Assembly (NCBI GenBank): GCA_033063855.1
Contig: CP093829.1
Coordinates: 8,690,243-8,754,242, forward strand
Direction of reading: 5' to 3'
Source of the DNA: Smittia aterrima
Lineage: Eukaryota > Arthropoda > Insecta > Diptera > Chironomidae
DNA length: 64,000 nt
This document shows positions 12,501 through 26,700 of the stretch, piece by piece. The position numbers and the translations under genes were made by a program. Below the pieces are notes generated by a model. The model had not been told where the DNA came from, did not search any database, and saw nothing but the letters and a program-made list of their open reading frames with translations. Numbering within the stretch: the stretch's first letter is position 1; each line of letters begins with the position of its first letter.

Positions 12501-15500
12501 GACTTAATTAGGATTTAACTCGATTAGGTCTCAATTTAAGTGGAAAGACGAAAACTTCCACCTCGGCAATCTCTCAGAACGAGAAAAACTTTTCAAAACA
12601 AGATTACATTCATTTAATTCATGTGATGAAATGTGGCGGCACATTCTTTTTAATTTAATTAAATATTTATAAATGCTTTTCGGCTCGTTTCATTCGTCGA
12701 AGGAGAGAGACGCTTAGGAATTGGTTTAAAACATTTCTCGTCGATTTGTCTCAGGTAGAGCTTGATGTGTCTTTGAGGTTAAGCAACTTCCAACCGACCG
12801 AATCATTTTTAACGTGTATGTTAAATCGATCCGATGGAACACAAGAAGTAGATTTCTTTAACGCTCTTGTCATTCGAATTGTTTCTCCGAGAAGCGACAG
12901 CACATTATTACTTCGCTTGATGTCGTCATTGTCACACACGTATCTATGCAAATGAGTTGAAAGAGCGACGGCTGAGTTGCCGTAGAATGAAATGCTTCGA
13001 CGTTAATCCTCTCATCATTATAAACGTCGAACCGACAAGGCAATCGGAAGAGAGATTCGAGCATGATTTCTTTTAATTAAGCCGAAGGTTTGATAGAGTT
13101 TCGATTAATTAGCAATTCATTTCGCAAAAGGATGAATGAGAATGCGAATTTGTTCACACGACGACAAACCTTTCATAAACAGAAAACAAACTTCGACGAC
13201 GCCCCATAACGAGCATTCCAAATCGTAATGATCTGTAGCCAATGTAAGCATCGAATTTCATTCTCGCGCTTAATGTCAAACAGATCTTTCTTTTATTTGG
13301 TGCCTCATCCCTTCGAACGAGAAGCATGCGGAACAAATTATTGACATCGTTCCTCTAATGACGTTCAATTGAATGAGAATCTCGGCTTAAGTTTCTTAAT
13401 GTTTATTGCATTTCCGTCTAAACATCATCACACAAAACATTCTCTTGATGATACATCATAAATTAAGCAATGAGCTATTTATTTAAAAAGATTCTCTTCA
13501 ACTTATGTTCATCCTAAAAAAATAAATTGTGAGCTGAGACAACTACTTGAAACGATCGCTTCGCTTGTTGTTTGTTTATTCTTGACGGCTTTCGAGAATA
13601 AATATTTCAACGATGCGGTCGAATGCAAATATCGTATCTAGAATGCAAGTCTTAAATTAAAAATAAACACTTGAAGCGTTGAGAGGTGAATTCGTTTGAG
13701 AGGAAATTACCTGAAAAACCATCGAGCTCTCCACTTCCATCTAAACAAATCACAATCGCCATCCAACACAAAATGCAGCTCAGCATGAAAAAACATTCAA
13801 TTAAGAATTGGAATAACACAATAAAGATCGTATCTGATATCCGCTCGCCACTTCTTTCGAAGCAGCTTCGAGAGGCGAAAGGAAAAGTAATTAACGAGAT
13901 TTTTACTTTTTGTTGTGTCGAACTCGAAATGATATTTAATGTTGAAGATGAAAAGCCTTCTTAAACATCTTCGATACATTGTCGAGAGTGAATCTGACAA
14001 GGAAACTGAAGCTAGAGGAGAATTATATTTCAATCCGACAATCTCGTGGGTGGCAAACGATTCCTGTCTCAATAAGAAAGAGAATTTTACGAACGATTCC
14101 AATTAAAATTAATTTATCATTCTTACTTTTTCCTAAAATGCAAACGACTTAAATCGTCGTCGACAAATAATGTAAAAAAGGAATCGAAACAGAATTAACA
14201 CCTTTGAATTTGAGAACACGACTTCGTCCAGTGTGAAACAATAGCAACGACGACGGTGAAAAATAATAAAAAAAAGTCTGAGAAATAAAAACAGAAGACG
14301 AGAAGATTCTGTTCCGCATGATAATCGAATTTGATGTCAAACCGAAATTATTTTCTTGTTTGTTTTTTCACAGCTTTTTCTACTAAAAATTGTTTTCGTG
14401 GATGAAGCAGCGGAGAAGGTGACAAAGGAGACAAACCAAATGATTCGCGCGATTCTCGAGAATCACGGAAGCTTCTGATGTTGCCTCTCGATCGATTCTC
14501 GAAAATCTCTCGATCCCTTTCGACCAAAAAAGGTGCAGAAAGCACATCATATCAATCAGTCTTATGCATAATTGTTGTGTTTCCCACACACCAAGCACAC
14601 AAATTCCATTCGCAACTTGACCGGTGTCTGTTGGAAGCCTCCAATTTCTGTGTTAAAACTTGACTCGATTGTTTTATTTTTTTTTTCGGGTGCATTGTTT
14701 CAAATCAGACGACGACCAAAAAAAAAACAAAAAACAACTTTCCTTCCACACGCTCTTTGTGCTGTTGGAGGAGAATTCCAGAAAGCAGTCGAGATAAACT
14801 ATCATTAGGAAAATATTGTGTTAAAGTGATTTATTATTTCATTATTCTAATATACAAGGTGATCGAATCCGCTTTCGCTTCTCCGCCGAACGAATTCTCA
14901 TGAAATCGTCGTCGCCCGGCTTTGCTGAAAAAAGAGAAAAATTATTATCACAAACTCGTTCGGGGAAGGGAGCTGAAGCACACTCGTCTTGTAAGTCGAT
15001 GCTGCGATTGTTTTAGTAACGCGACGCGGTATCAAAATACATCACAAGAGAATTAAAAGAGAGCTGCGGTAGGGCGTTGAGATGGGAACTACAGTAAGCT
15101 CCATCAGAATTATAAATTTATCAGAGCTCAGCTGTCAATAATGAGAGACGAGAGTTGTTCTATTTGAAGAAACCGCTTCGCTTGAATTCGGCCAAGCGCA
15201 AAGTGCAACTCGTTTCGCAAAAAGAAAAATAATTATCGCTTATTAAACGGAAAGTTGTTTGCTTATGCAATACTTTTACAATTAAAGTCTGCAATCTAAT
15301 GACTTAACAAGCGAGGAATATCATTTCATTCTCGAGTGTTGTCTTTCACGCTTTAAAGCGAATTTGTTTTTCTCACATCCGGTCTGGTTTCGTCTCATTC
15401 AACAAAACTTGCAACTCATTAAATTTTTTGTTTTACTCTTCAATGGAATATTTTCCTCGCTTCGTTGAAAAGCAAATGCCAAGGAAAATGAAATAATAAA

Positions 15501-18500
15501 AGTGATAACATCACGAAATCAAGTTTGAGCGCCGAAATATAATTCGCCAATTTGTGCATTCGATCATGGAAACCTGACACGGTGATAAGAATTCTGCAGA
15601 GCTCTGAATGTGAGTTATTAGAAATTCCATTGCATGAGAAGGGTGACCAACAAGTCGATTGATTTTTAGCCAAAATAAGTTCGTGATAGGAACCCTAAGC
15701 AAACACATTGGAAGAGCTTAATAGACACGACTTTTGAGGAATACATTAAAAATGTTTTAAATAAAGTTTGCTCGTAAAGTTCTTTGATTTTTTACAAACA
15801 TCACTGACAATCGCATCCCTAGACGAAAGAAATATTTTCACCTCCTTCCCTCCTGAACTCGCTCATACATTTGTCGTTCAGAGATAAAAGTCAAGAAATT
15901 CCGAGTAGAGTAAGCAGAAAAAGAATTGAAGATGTAACCACGAATGACATAGAAAAACGTTTATGCAAGAAAAGTAAATAAAATTTTTATGATGGGATCA
16001 GCAGAAAAATGTAATGGAATCGGTATTTGTCTTTAATGAAAAAATTCTTCTCGACTTTGTCGATTGTGCAGCGAAAACATTTTTTCTTCGAGAATCTTCA
16101 GACGACGATTCTTTCTTTCTGTCAGGAGATTTCCGAGGCCGCAGATGACGTTGTGAGGAATTGATTCTCGTTGATAATTAACACAGCAAAAGCTCAGCAA
16201 TGGATCGATTGTTCGATCGGCGAACACTAGAAGCTCAAACATGACCCGCGAATACCTTGAACAAAAAGCCATTATTCTATTCACATGAAACAAATGAACT
16301 TAAACATGATCGGATCGCAATAAAAATAGCAATTTCAGTGCAAAATTTATCTTTATGCTCCTTTGCTTAATGTTAATTCCACCGCGTTGCTAATAAAATA
16401 TTTTATTCGCTCGTTCGCTGCTTTCCTTCGCACTTTGCCAAGCATGGCAGCATCAATCGACTTTTATTGCGAAAATGGCAAATGCGAATCACTTCGCTGT
16501 TGAGTTTTGAAGGAAGAAATTTTAATTCCGTTGCGAGGAGTTGGCTTTTAATTTGCTTTAATTTCGTCGTTAGGGAGACGCAGAGACATTCAAGCGAATG
16601 CGAGATTTTCCCTTCAATTGATAAAATTTGCATACGCATTAAACGAGTCGATAAAGTATTTTACAGTCATAAAAGTAATATTAAGTTCTCGAATGTGTAA
16701 ATGAAATAAATGTGAACAAGAGTGAAATGTAATACAATTTTCTCTTCAGTTTGCCGCTTCTGTTTGTTATGCGTGTCTGAGATATATAAATATAATAAAA
16801 TATCAATCCACGCAGCTCTCATCTCCCTCCTTTCCCTTACATCATCGTAACGAGCAATCTTAATACCCGGCGATACTTTATTGCATGTGTGCGGGTTGAA
16901 ACTAGCGGCGGTGCTCGCACCAGCAACGCTTGATAAATTTTTATTTATTGTGTAATCATAATTAAAATTTAAAACTATCAGAACTTTACTCATCGCGTGG
17001 AAATAAAAGAGAAGAATCATTTACGTCTCCATTAAGCGAATGCATGGCAGAAATCTCTCATGGTCAGATGGTTAGCACGATCTCAAAGCGTGCAATGTAA
17101 TTTGAAATTCTCGCCAGACAACTCCCGAGTGTCTCAACGCAGAAACTCGCAACGACTGTGAAGTATGAAAATGTAAATTCATCACTGAATTTCATTTTAA
17201 ATAAATCATCGCTGGCATGTACTCGACTTCTCCTTTAGCCTCACTTTCTTCCAGACTTCCAGTCTTACTACATAAATATTGCTGAACATGCTTTCAAAAC
17301 GAGAAAAATGCAATCAAAGTAACGAGAATGAGATTAAAATGAAAATTATTATTTCAAAAAATAAAAATAAATGTTCGTGGAGTTGTACGGAAGTCACGTT
17401 GAGATGGAAGCTTTGAACCCTTCCGAGGAATTTTTGTTACAAAGTAACTTCATTACCAACTTTATTTTCCCACGACTGAAAGATAATTGAAATCAATCTC
17501 CTCAAAAGAAACCTCTATCTATGCTAATTCTTAATTCTTTCTCGTCTAAGTCTGATAATATCGTTGAATCTGTTTCCTTTAACTTACTTGTTTGTCCTCC
17601 TAATGTTCTTCGACTTCAAACGCAAACAAACGATAATAATGTCGAGCCCGAGACCTGTGTTCACAAGCTCATAAAACCGGACAAGAATTTATGATTTGTT
17701 TATCTTGAGAAATATTGACAATAAAATTTTAAGTTATTATCCTTTACGGCCCTTTCTTATGGAGATCCACGGCCATTGACTGAGTTTATAACTAAAATAA
17801 ACATAATTTATCATCTAATTATGTGCGAGGCATAGAAGAAGGAAGCAATAACTTGGGATGTGATAAAAGAAAATTCCCTTTCTCTCTAGATTGTCTCAGC
17901 TTCAGTCTTGACCGTAAAAAAGAAGTCACACATGTTTCAGATTATCGTTTCCTTTCCTCGATGCTTCCGACTTCGTCCATTTCGTTGATGGACATTAATG
18001 ACAATCAACTAGAAATGCATTAGTTCATTTATTTGCTCTGACTCTTGCTCTGGATCCTGATGCTCGACCTAATTAAGATTAAATACTTTTTAATAATGAA
18101 CTTCCAACTTTTCTCTTCCTCATTCTTGAAAAAAGAAATCATTTAATCGAGTTAGCATTTAAATCTTCTTATGCAGTGATAAATATTATTATCATAATTA
18201 AATTGAAATGAAACGAGCGTGTTAACCCTCGCCAAACAAATTCACGCTCATTAATAGCGAGATCGATAAGAAAAAGTTTTCCAGCCCTCGCACGAAGTGA
18301 AATGATAAATGCGAGATTTTGTTGAGAGCAATTTTCCGCTACGCCATAAAAATTCTGCTTCAAATTAAATGCATCTCTCTCCCTTCGCGGGATGCTTTGC
18401 TTTGCAACAACATCACCGAAAAAATTATCTCGCTTGGGGAGAAAATTTACGATTGAGCAACAAAAAGCGGGTGTCGAGTTGAACACTCCCACAAGTTATT

Positions 18501-18689
18501 CATAAATACAATTGAAGGATATTTATGCGGTTGTTGTTTGTTGATTACATTTAAGAGAGAGAAGATAGAGATTATCGAACAAGCCGACAGATGAAAATCG
18601 GATACTTCTCCAGGATATAATTTCAATTAGAGTGATTGGGTTTCAGAGGGTGACTTAAGAGTGTTCGACCGATAAATTGTTTGTTATCA
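9501..18689. other. Gene desert downstream of ara/caup, left part
   Basis: No exon chain, RNA gene or mobile element can be supported. Sequence is AT-rich, stop-dense, with only short random-looking open frames. Scattered homeodomain-core clusters are present, for example around 12650-12670. The position next to an Iroquois gene makes long-range regulatory DNA a reasonable inference, but nothing in a single sequence proves it. Confidence 0.6.
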
Positions 18690-20031
18690 CATTAAAAATA
18701 GTATCAGGTTTAAAATGACATTGAATGCAAACAAAAACGTTGAGATTTTCTGAGGATGAATCCTCTTCAGGTTTCGTGACTTTCCAAAAAAGTTTTGGTT
18801 TAGAAAAATCATTTTTGTTTACAAAACTCCTTCGCTTCGAGATTCGTTTAGTAATTTGCTTCTTAAAGATTGAAATTGATCATTTTTTGTGCTGAAATAT
18901 CTCGCACAGGATGAAGTCTCGATTGGTCATGTTTCATAACATCTGTTTGGAAAGTTAAAACATCCCTTTAACAATAAAGAACCAGTGTAAATACATTTTG
19001 AGGAAATCTCATTTCAAGAATCTCTTCATTCTTTCTCTCGGATTTCACATTTTCTGCGAATGTGTTTCGCTTTGTTGCCAGTGTGACTTCGTTGAAAATC
19101 ACAATATTAATATCTTCATGTGACAAAACAACATCCTAATTTATTGCCGAGCTCGACCGCCCGCTGATTAGGACCTCAGACGACTTTTGAAACTGTTTGA
19201 CTCAAACTCAAATTGTGGCATCGATTTAGAAAACGAAAAAAATATTTCTCAAGTGTGTGTGAGAGTGAAAAATGAAATTTATTAATTCAATGCCATAAAA
19301 TATTTATTTATTATCTATTTCGTCTCTTTGTTGTCCGACTTAAGACTCTTCTTCCGGTTTTTATTTTTATTTCACTCAATGTGTGTTCCAGTTAATGCTC
19401 TCAGCATCATAAATTACAAAGAATCATTTTGTTTGACAAATATTTTTCAATTGTCAGCGTCGCCTGTTTATCCTGGTTTTACATTCAACGCACAAACACA
19501 AACAAAATCAACAGAAAAAAAGAGAAGAGACTAAATGACATTAAATAACATTAATTATCTTCAGTATCAAAAGGTGATTGCATCTGGAATCGAGTCTCTG
19601 ATGATTTATAGCGAAAAAGTCTAATACAATATCGATTCAGATTGTGCAATGGGCTCTTTGAAATTGAGTTGTTTGTTTGTTAATGGAGGGAAGGAAGCTC
19701 AACGAGCATGAGATGATCATCATTTCTCGGTGGTCTCTGTTCATCTCCACACACATAACAAAGATAAAAGATGACAATGTCCCTTGAGGTCTTTTAAAGA
19801 AAATTGCTCTTTCACAATCATTTTTCAGAGATGAAATGTGTACGTAAACATCCATTATACATGCTTTAAATTAGTGTATTTACCCCATGCCGCTTCTCCT
19901 CCTCTCTCTGGCTCACTCACAAGCTCAACTAATGTATTCATTATCACCATTCTCAACGCCGATAAATCTCAGACATTTCTCTTCTCTCGTGAACGTAAAC
20001 ATTCTTCTTCTCTTAATTTAATAATTGTTGC
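18690..20031 (+). repeat. Tandem duplication 1, copy A
   Basis: Begins near CATTAAAAATAGTATC and ends near AATAATTGTT. The same ordered series of words recurs directly downstream in copy A'. Examples are GAGGATGAATCCTCTTCAGG, CCTGTTTATCCTGGTTTTAC and GTGGTCTCTGTTCATCTCC. The unit is about 1.3 kb and noncoding. Confidence 0.85.
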
Positions 20032-21310
20032 CATTAAAAATAGTATCGGTTTAAAATGACATGAATGCAAACAGCGTTAGGTTTCTGAGGATGAATCCTC
20101 TTCAGGTTTCGTGACTTTCCAAAAAATTTCGTTTTAGAAAAATCATTTTGTTACAAAACTCTCGTTCGAGATTCGTTTAGTAAGTTTGCTTCTTAAAGAT
20201 TGAAATTGATCATTTTGTGTAATCCTCACAGGAAATCGATTGGCGTAGTTTATAACATCTGTTTTGAATTAAAACATCCCTTTAACAATAAAGAACCTCT
20301 CAATACATTTTCGAAAATCTCATTTAACAGCAATCTCTTCATTCTTTTTCGAATTTCACATTTTCTGCGTAATCTTTCGCTTTGTTGCATTGACTTCGTT
20401 GAAAATCACAATATTACATATCTTCATGTGACAAAACAACATATATTCCTAATTTATTGCCGAGCTCGAGAGTTATTAGGACCTCAGACGACTTTTGCAA
20501 ACTGTTTGACTCAAACAATTGGTGAGACAATCGATTTAACAAAAATATATTTCTCAATTAGTGAGAGTGAAAAATGACAATTTTAATTAACAATGCCATA
20601 AAACAGTTTTAACTTTATTATCTATCGTCGTTCTTTGTACCACGAAGATCGATTCTTGGTTTTTATTATACAACACGAGATTAAGTGTTCCAGTTAATGC
20701 TCTCAGATCATAAATTACAAAGAATCATGTTTGACAAATATTTTTCAATTGTCAGCTCGCCTGTTTATCCTGGTTTTACATTCAACGACAAACACAAACA
20801 AAATCAACAGAAAAAAAGGAAGAGACAAATGACGATAAAATAACATTAATTATCTTCGTTCACGAAAGGTGATTGCACTCTGGACGAGTCTAATGATTTA
20901 TAGCAAAAGTCTAATACAATATCGATTCAGATTGTGCAATCTTTGAAATTGAAGTTCAGTTTGTTTGTTAATGGCACATTAAGCGAGCATGAGATGATCA
21001 TCAGTGATTCTCGGTGGTCTCTGTTCATCTCCACACACATAACAAAGATAAAAGATGACAATTCCCTTGAAAACTTTTAAGAAAATTGAACTCTTCACAA
21101 TCATTTTCAGAGATGAAATTGTGTACGTAAACATCCATTATACATGCTTTAAATTAGTGTATTTACATGCCGCTTCTCCTCTCTCTCTGGCTCACTCACA
21201 AGCTCAACTAAGTATTCATTATCACCATTCTCAACGCCGATAAATCTCAGACATTTTCGTTCTCTCGATGAACGAAACATTCTTCTTCTCTTAATTTAAT
21301 AATTGTTCAT
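20032..21310 (+). repeat. Tandem duplication 1, copy A' (mosaic)
   Basis: Immediately follows copy A and matches it along its full length, with dozens of 1-10 bp indels. Many places where it departs from copy A instead match the sequence about 1.3 kb further downstream (21.58-22.03 kb). See findings: it reads as a blend of its two neighbours. Confidence 0.85.
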
Positions 21311-23944
21311 TCATGATCGCTTGAAAAAGAAATATTGAGACTGTTCCATAAAGAATCAAGACATGAATGGCACAGCAGGTAGCGTCTTCGAAAACGAGTT
21401 TTACATCGATCGTTTGACAAAGAAACTCAATCGTTTCTGACAAAGACTTCAAAAGTTCGCAAAGCGATTTGACTCTCATCTATGCCATTTACACAAAAGG
21501 ATCGAGGCGTGTGTTAAACAATGTAATCTCTGTTTCAATTAAAAGTTCTAATCTTAATTTTCTTGTTAAAATTTCATTACAAATCTCTCAATCAATTTTC
21601 GAATTAATAAAAATGACTTTAACAGCAATCACTCTCTCACTTTTATTTAATACACAGCAAATGCAAAGAAGGAGTAGCTCAATACCTTCATTTGCATAGA
21701 GAATCGGTTAAGAATCTGTTGCAATATTCTACAGTTTAACACAAGCTGACCTAACAATAAATATATTTCAAATTAATTAAAAGAAAGAGAGAGAGATTCT
21801 GAGTAATAACTTATAGTTTGTCTGCAGTGTTTGTCCAATCGTCGTAGGAAAATTGGTGAGACAATAAGATAGAGATGACAAGAAAAATCTGCTCGAAGAA
21901 CAACGGGTTTTCATTAACAAGAGACATTACACAGTTTTAATGGTTGAACACAACAAAATATGCATCGTCGTTGTTTGTACGACGAAGATGATTTTGAAGT
22001 TGGAAACTAGTTATTATACAACACGAGATTAAGTTATTTGAGACTTTAATTGATTCAGTTGTGTAAACTGCTGATTAAGCAGCAAGTTTCCTTTTCTGTC
22101 GGATGAAGATATCTTTCCGATGCTTTCCAAGAACTGAACATGCGAAACCACAAGCCGTTGCTCGATAAAATAGCGGCAGAAAAATTTCGTACACGACGCA
22201 ATGTGCACTCTTGGACATTAAGGCTTTCTCAAAACAATCCCGATCTTCGGTTCATCTTTGAAATAGAAAATGCACATCGCGTCTTCGTTTTTCTCTCATC
22301 AGCAGTAAGACTTCATCAGTGATGTCTCGTTTTGATCTGACTTCAAAGCGAACATGAAACAATCGCGAAACATTCCCAACATGAAAACTTAAATAAAATT
22401 GAATTCATTTCGATCAATAAATTTTGTCAATGACAAGATATTTATTACGGTTTGTGAGCGCGCTCGCATCCACGAGAATCAACGAAACAAAAATATTAAA
22501 AATCAAAACAAAGAACTTTTGTTTGCTCTCGCTCGACGAACATGTGTAAAAAAAAATATGAATTAATTCGATATCGAATGTAAGTTTTCGTGTTTCCTTT
22601 GTTCGATGCGAATATTTTCTTGTTCATATCATATTTTTGATTGTTGAAGAGAAAAGACTGAGACATCACAATAGATCGAAGGAAGAGTCTCCAATGAGAC
22701 CCCCTACGATCCAGCCAATCGATCAAACGAATTTATTTCCGTTTGCAACTCAATCGAGTTTGCTGGAGCGGACAAACATCAAAAGTATCAATTGAAAAGC
22801 TAATTTGAACAAAACAATTATTTTGCCATTCAGAAAAAAGAGGTTTGACTTCAATGAAAAAGTAAAACTTTTCATTGTTATGCAAATCTTGATACATCTC
22901 AGCACAAAAATCTCTCGTTTTGTTATTAAAAAGAAAAAGTTTTTGTGTAGCAAACAGAATCACACCTTAAGATTAAATTCAAAAGTTGAATGAAAGCAGA
23001 AGTTCTAGTGTTTGTTCGTTCCGCAAAAAGATGCAGTCATAGCTCGAGTTTAATGAGAGAATAATTTAATTTCTATGAAAAACTTGAGTTTAACTTTTCG
23101 TCTTTATGCAATAATGAATGATACAATCGAGGCGGAAAGAAGTCGTTGAAAAATCAATTTCACGGTTATTTGCTCGATAAAGAGAACGACGGCTCTTACA
23201 TCAAGTCTGCTTGATTCGTTTCCTTCGGGGATTATTACCTGACTCTTCATCGAGATAATCTTAAGCTTGCGGTTGGATTTGTCGCATTTTCAAGCATTTA
23301 AATCGAACGATGAACATTAAAAAATACTTTGAAACACTCAAGACTTCTCCTTCCTCGTCTTCTTCTTCTTCTTTTCTTTAAAAAATAACACAAACTTCCA
23401 TTCTGTATCAAAATGTCTTTTTATGTCCTTTAATAAATCATTTGAGGCATCCCCACGGAAATGAAAAGCCAATAGTCCTAACAATCTTACATGGAAATAC
23501 ATTTTAAGACAACAGATACTTCTCTTAAAAAACTGTTTTTCACTTGGTCAGAGCATTAATAATGAATACGGTCATTTATATTGTCTTCGTCAGTAAACTA
23601 ATTCGAAGCTTTCTCTTCTGTACATTTTTATCCATTTGTCATCAATATTTATTAGTTGAGAAAGAAACCTCTCACTCAAGGTTCTCGTCTTGGGGTTTAG
23701 CATTGTCACTTGTCCACTCTCGGCTGTCATCTGCCCGGGAATTTACACGATGTTTCTATTCTGTTCGAAGGAAAAATTCAGTTCAATGTTAAATTAAAAA
23801 AGAAAAAAAAAACATTTACTTATCTGAGTCCTATAGGAAATGTTGGTAAAAAAATGAGATGATTTGCAAAACAAATTTCTGAGCAAAAAAAAATTGTGAA
23901 AATGTATACCACTGAAATTAAAATTATTTTTATTTATTACTTGA

Positions 23945-24035
23945 TGGGATTCGAACCCAAGATTATTTAGCTAAAACACGAACCGTTCAGTTTCGTCATG
24001 ACCAATGTTTTTGTTGGAACCATCTCAGCTAAAAT
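23945..24035 (-). repeat. Possible tRNA-derived SINE remnant
   Basis: On the minus strand there is a B-box-like GGTTCGAATCCC, with an A-box-like TTAGCTGAGATGG about 70 bases upstream of it. The acceptor and anticodon stems do not pair well, so this is not a functional tRNA. A diverged copy of the middle part lies at 24485-24560 and shares CAGTTTCGTCATGA. Confidence 0.35.
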
Positions 24036-24484
24036 TTAAGTGCTTAGAATGAGGTATCGTAATTCAATATAATTTGAAAAACAGTACCATTCTTTCGGAA
24101 TGCTTGAAATAATTCTGAAGGAGAAAAAAAAAAACTTTTTAGCAAAAGGAGAATAATGGAAATCAACTGGTCGCTATATGCACATACTGGATGGCGAGCG
24201 AAAGACAAGAATTTAAAGAGCGAAAACTTTTCATTGTTCATGATGTTTAAAAAGATTCGAGCTAATTTCAATGTGAAATTCGATGGCTGCCTTTCAGTCA
24301 TTCAGATTTGTTCATCACTTTAATTAAATTGATTTTTACTCTTTTTGCCAAAAGTGACAAACGATGTTAGGGATCAATTAAAAATTTCTTTGTGTTTTTG
24401 GATCAAATACATTTTGTTATGTATACACGAGCAATTTTTATTTGTGAAAAATTTTTGCATGTCATAATATTTTTCGATACTTGA

Positions 24485-24560
24485 TGTCAGCTAAAATTTC
24501 TAATTTATAGAGAACTTACAGTTTCGTCATGAGCAAATTTTGTTGCAAAAATCTCGTAAA
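24485..24560 (-). repeat. Diverged second copy of the SINE-like sequence
   Basis: Shares CAGTTTCGTCATGA, a following TTTTGTTG and the word AGCTAAAATTT with 23.95-24.04 kb, but the blocks are partly rearranged. Lacks the B-box. A short decayed repeat is the likely reading. Confidence 0.3.
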
Positions 24561-24822
24561 TTTATAGAAGCTCCAAATCAAATAAATACAAATTATCGTT
24601 TGAATCGAATGTCTTTGAAGAGCTTGTTTGATTAGAATCATTTCAATTGTAAATTATATGGTCTGATAAGATGATAAATTTCCAATAAGATAATCTCAAT
24701 TCTCGTTGAGGTGTCAAAAACTTCGAAGCCTTTTTCCTACAAGAAAACCATCCTCGGCGCCTGTCAACTTATTGTCAGAAAATAAAAACAACGAAAAGAT
24801 TTTTCCTCTTAATTGTTCCGAC

Positions 24823-25774
24823 TCACAGATACTTTTATAAAAATTTAGAAGACAACGAGATTACACTTTGATAAAGAGCAGCAGAAACAAAAATAAAACT
24901 TGATAAAGCATTAGCATAAGCAATTAATTTGAATTTCATTGTCAATTAAACTGTTTTCTTGTTTCGACTCAGGATTATTTCTCTCGATTTTATTTATTAG
25001 CGTCGTTTTTGCTTGATAAGTAGAATGCCGATGAGGTAATCAATTATCTTTGTCTTATAAACCATCTTACCAATTTTATGTTTTGACAGCGCAGAGAAAA
25101 ATAACTTTCAAAAGAATAAAAACAATAGCATCGATAGCGAGATAATGGAAATTTCGTTCGCTCTGTCGACTGCTGACTCAGCGAAAGCTTGTAGATGACA
25201 AAATTTTTGTTTAATTAGCATTGAAAATTGCTTCGAAGAATTTTGTGAATTTATATTATTTTGTCTTGAAGGATCAGACTGAGAGGAACATGTTAATCCA
25301 AGTTTATGAATTCATTTAATTGCTGCTCATGCTTTTTAATGAATTAAGTAAATTAATGCGACGGTGAGGTTTCTTTCTTCTTTTTGGGCTTATGGAGATG
25401 TTTCTGTGTTTGTAGCGACACGAGATTATTTTTGTCTAACAAGATTAATTTGACTTTTTCGTCGAGTCATAAAAATACGATCTAATTAATCATCGAGAAA
25501 CGTGACAATGTTTCAGTCGTCGCAACGCAAAAGATAAATTTAAAGAGCATCTCATTCCATCAATCGGAAAGAAATATTATCAAATTTTGAATCGAATGTC
25601 ATTGACGCAAAGTGACCAACCGCTCATTGTTCGTTCAATGAAGTGCGAACATTCAACTATCCTTAACGCCATCGCCGTTCGATTTCTCGACAATGTCGAA
25701 GAAGTTTATTCTCTTTTCTCTCGTGTGTCAACTTATAACAAAATAAAAACAGATTTTCCTCGAGTTTAATTGCC
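24823..25774 (+). repeat. Tandem duplication 2, first copy
   Basis: About 950 bp noncoding unit. Words such as TTTATTAGCGTCGTTT, AGAAGACAACGA and ATCTCATTCCATCAA recur in order in the next 930 bp. Confidence 0.75.
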
Positions 25775-26700
25775 GATCACAGAACTTTTATTTTTAGAAG
25801 ACAACGACATTACACTTTGAAGCGAGCAGCAGCGCGAAACAAAATCATTTGATTCTAACCTCTCGAGTCAGTCGAAGCAATTTATTTGAATTTTATTGTC
25901 AGAGCGTTTGCGGCTCCGACTCGGAAACATTCTTCGATTTAATTTATTAGCGTCGTTTAGAAAGAATTGATACAAGTGCAGAAGCCGATGAGAAGAAACA
26001 AGAGAATGCGTGTGTTCATAGACTTTTTATGTTTTTCAGCGCAAAGAAATAACTTTCAAAATACTTAAATGTTTGGCATCGAGAGCAGCCGAATGTGGAA
26101 TTTCGTTAGTCTTGTTCGACTCGCTTGAACGCTTGTAGTGACAAAATATTTCATGTTTAATTAAAGCATGTGAAGCTGAAGCGTCGCTTTCGAGTTGAAT
26201 TTATTTATTCTAGCTCACTCTGGGAAGGAGGATGAGAGCGAAATGAAATACAACAGTGAATGAATCATTTAGTCGCTTTGACTTAAAATGAAAAGCTTTT
26301 TTAAAAGGATAATTAAGTAAATTAGTCGACGGCGGTGAGATCGTTCTTTCTTCTTCTGCTCATCTCTTGGGCTTACCTGTAGCTGACATAAACCGTTGTG
26401 TATTGCAGAGTTGAGTTGACTCCTTGTTGAAAGTTAATTTGACTTTTATATCATAACAACGCCGCTTAAGAGCGTTTCAGTTTCTTGAGTCGCTCCAACC
26501 AGTTAAGATAAATCTAATAAGCGTCATCTCATTCCATCAACGGAATGTGTAATTTAAATTATCAAATACGCTCTTGTCGCATAAGTGCCTCGATTTGTTG
26601 TTCAAACTTAAATCAACTTCCAATTATCTTCGTTGTGGTGCGTAGAATCAACAGAACCGTCGATAGAAAACTTTTCCGCCGAGTGGTTTCTATTTGAGAA
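25775..26700 (+). repeat. Tandem duplication 2, second copy (diverged/mosaic)
   Basis: Matches 24823-25774 in order with many small indels and substituted blocks. One block (26235-26252, GAGCGAAATGAAATACAA) is absent from the first copy but present exactly at 27170-27187, the same 0.93 kb period downstream. The right boundary is approximate. Confidence 0.7.

Larger units (their letters stand above)
21311..24822. other. Noncoding desert between the two duplications
   Basis: No gene supported. It holds the segment (21.58-22.03 kb) that shares words with copy A' and a possible SINE pair near 23.95 and 24.5 kb (listed separately). Otherwise AT-rich unique sequence. Confidence 0.55.

Noticed and set aside
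16667..17020. 117-codon minus-strand frame in the desert
   Set aside because: No domain, low-complexity composition and no splice partner; such lengths arise by chance in AT-biased sequence.
17041..17115. tRNA-like A box (TGGTCAGATGGTTAGCACGA)
   Set aside because: No B box or acceptor pairing follows at tRNA distance.
23945..24035. Functional tRNA gene from the GGTTCGAATCCC on the minus strand
   Set aside because: The acceptor and anticodon stems do not form and spacing is wrong; kept only as a possible SINE remnant.
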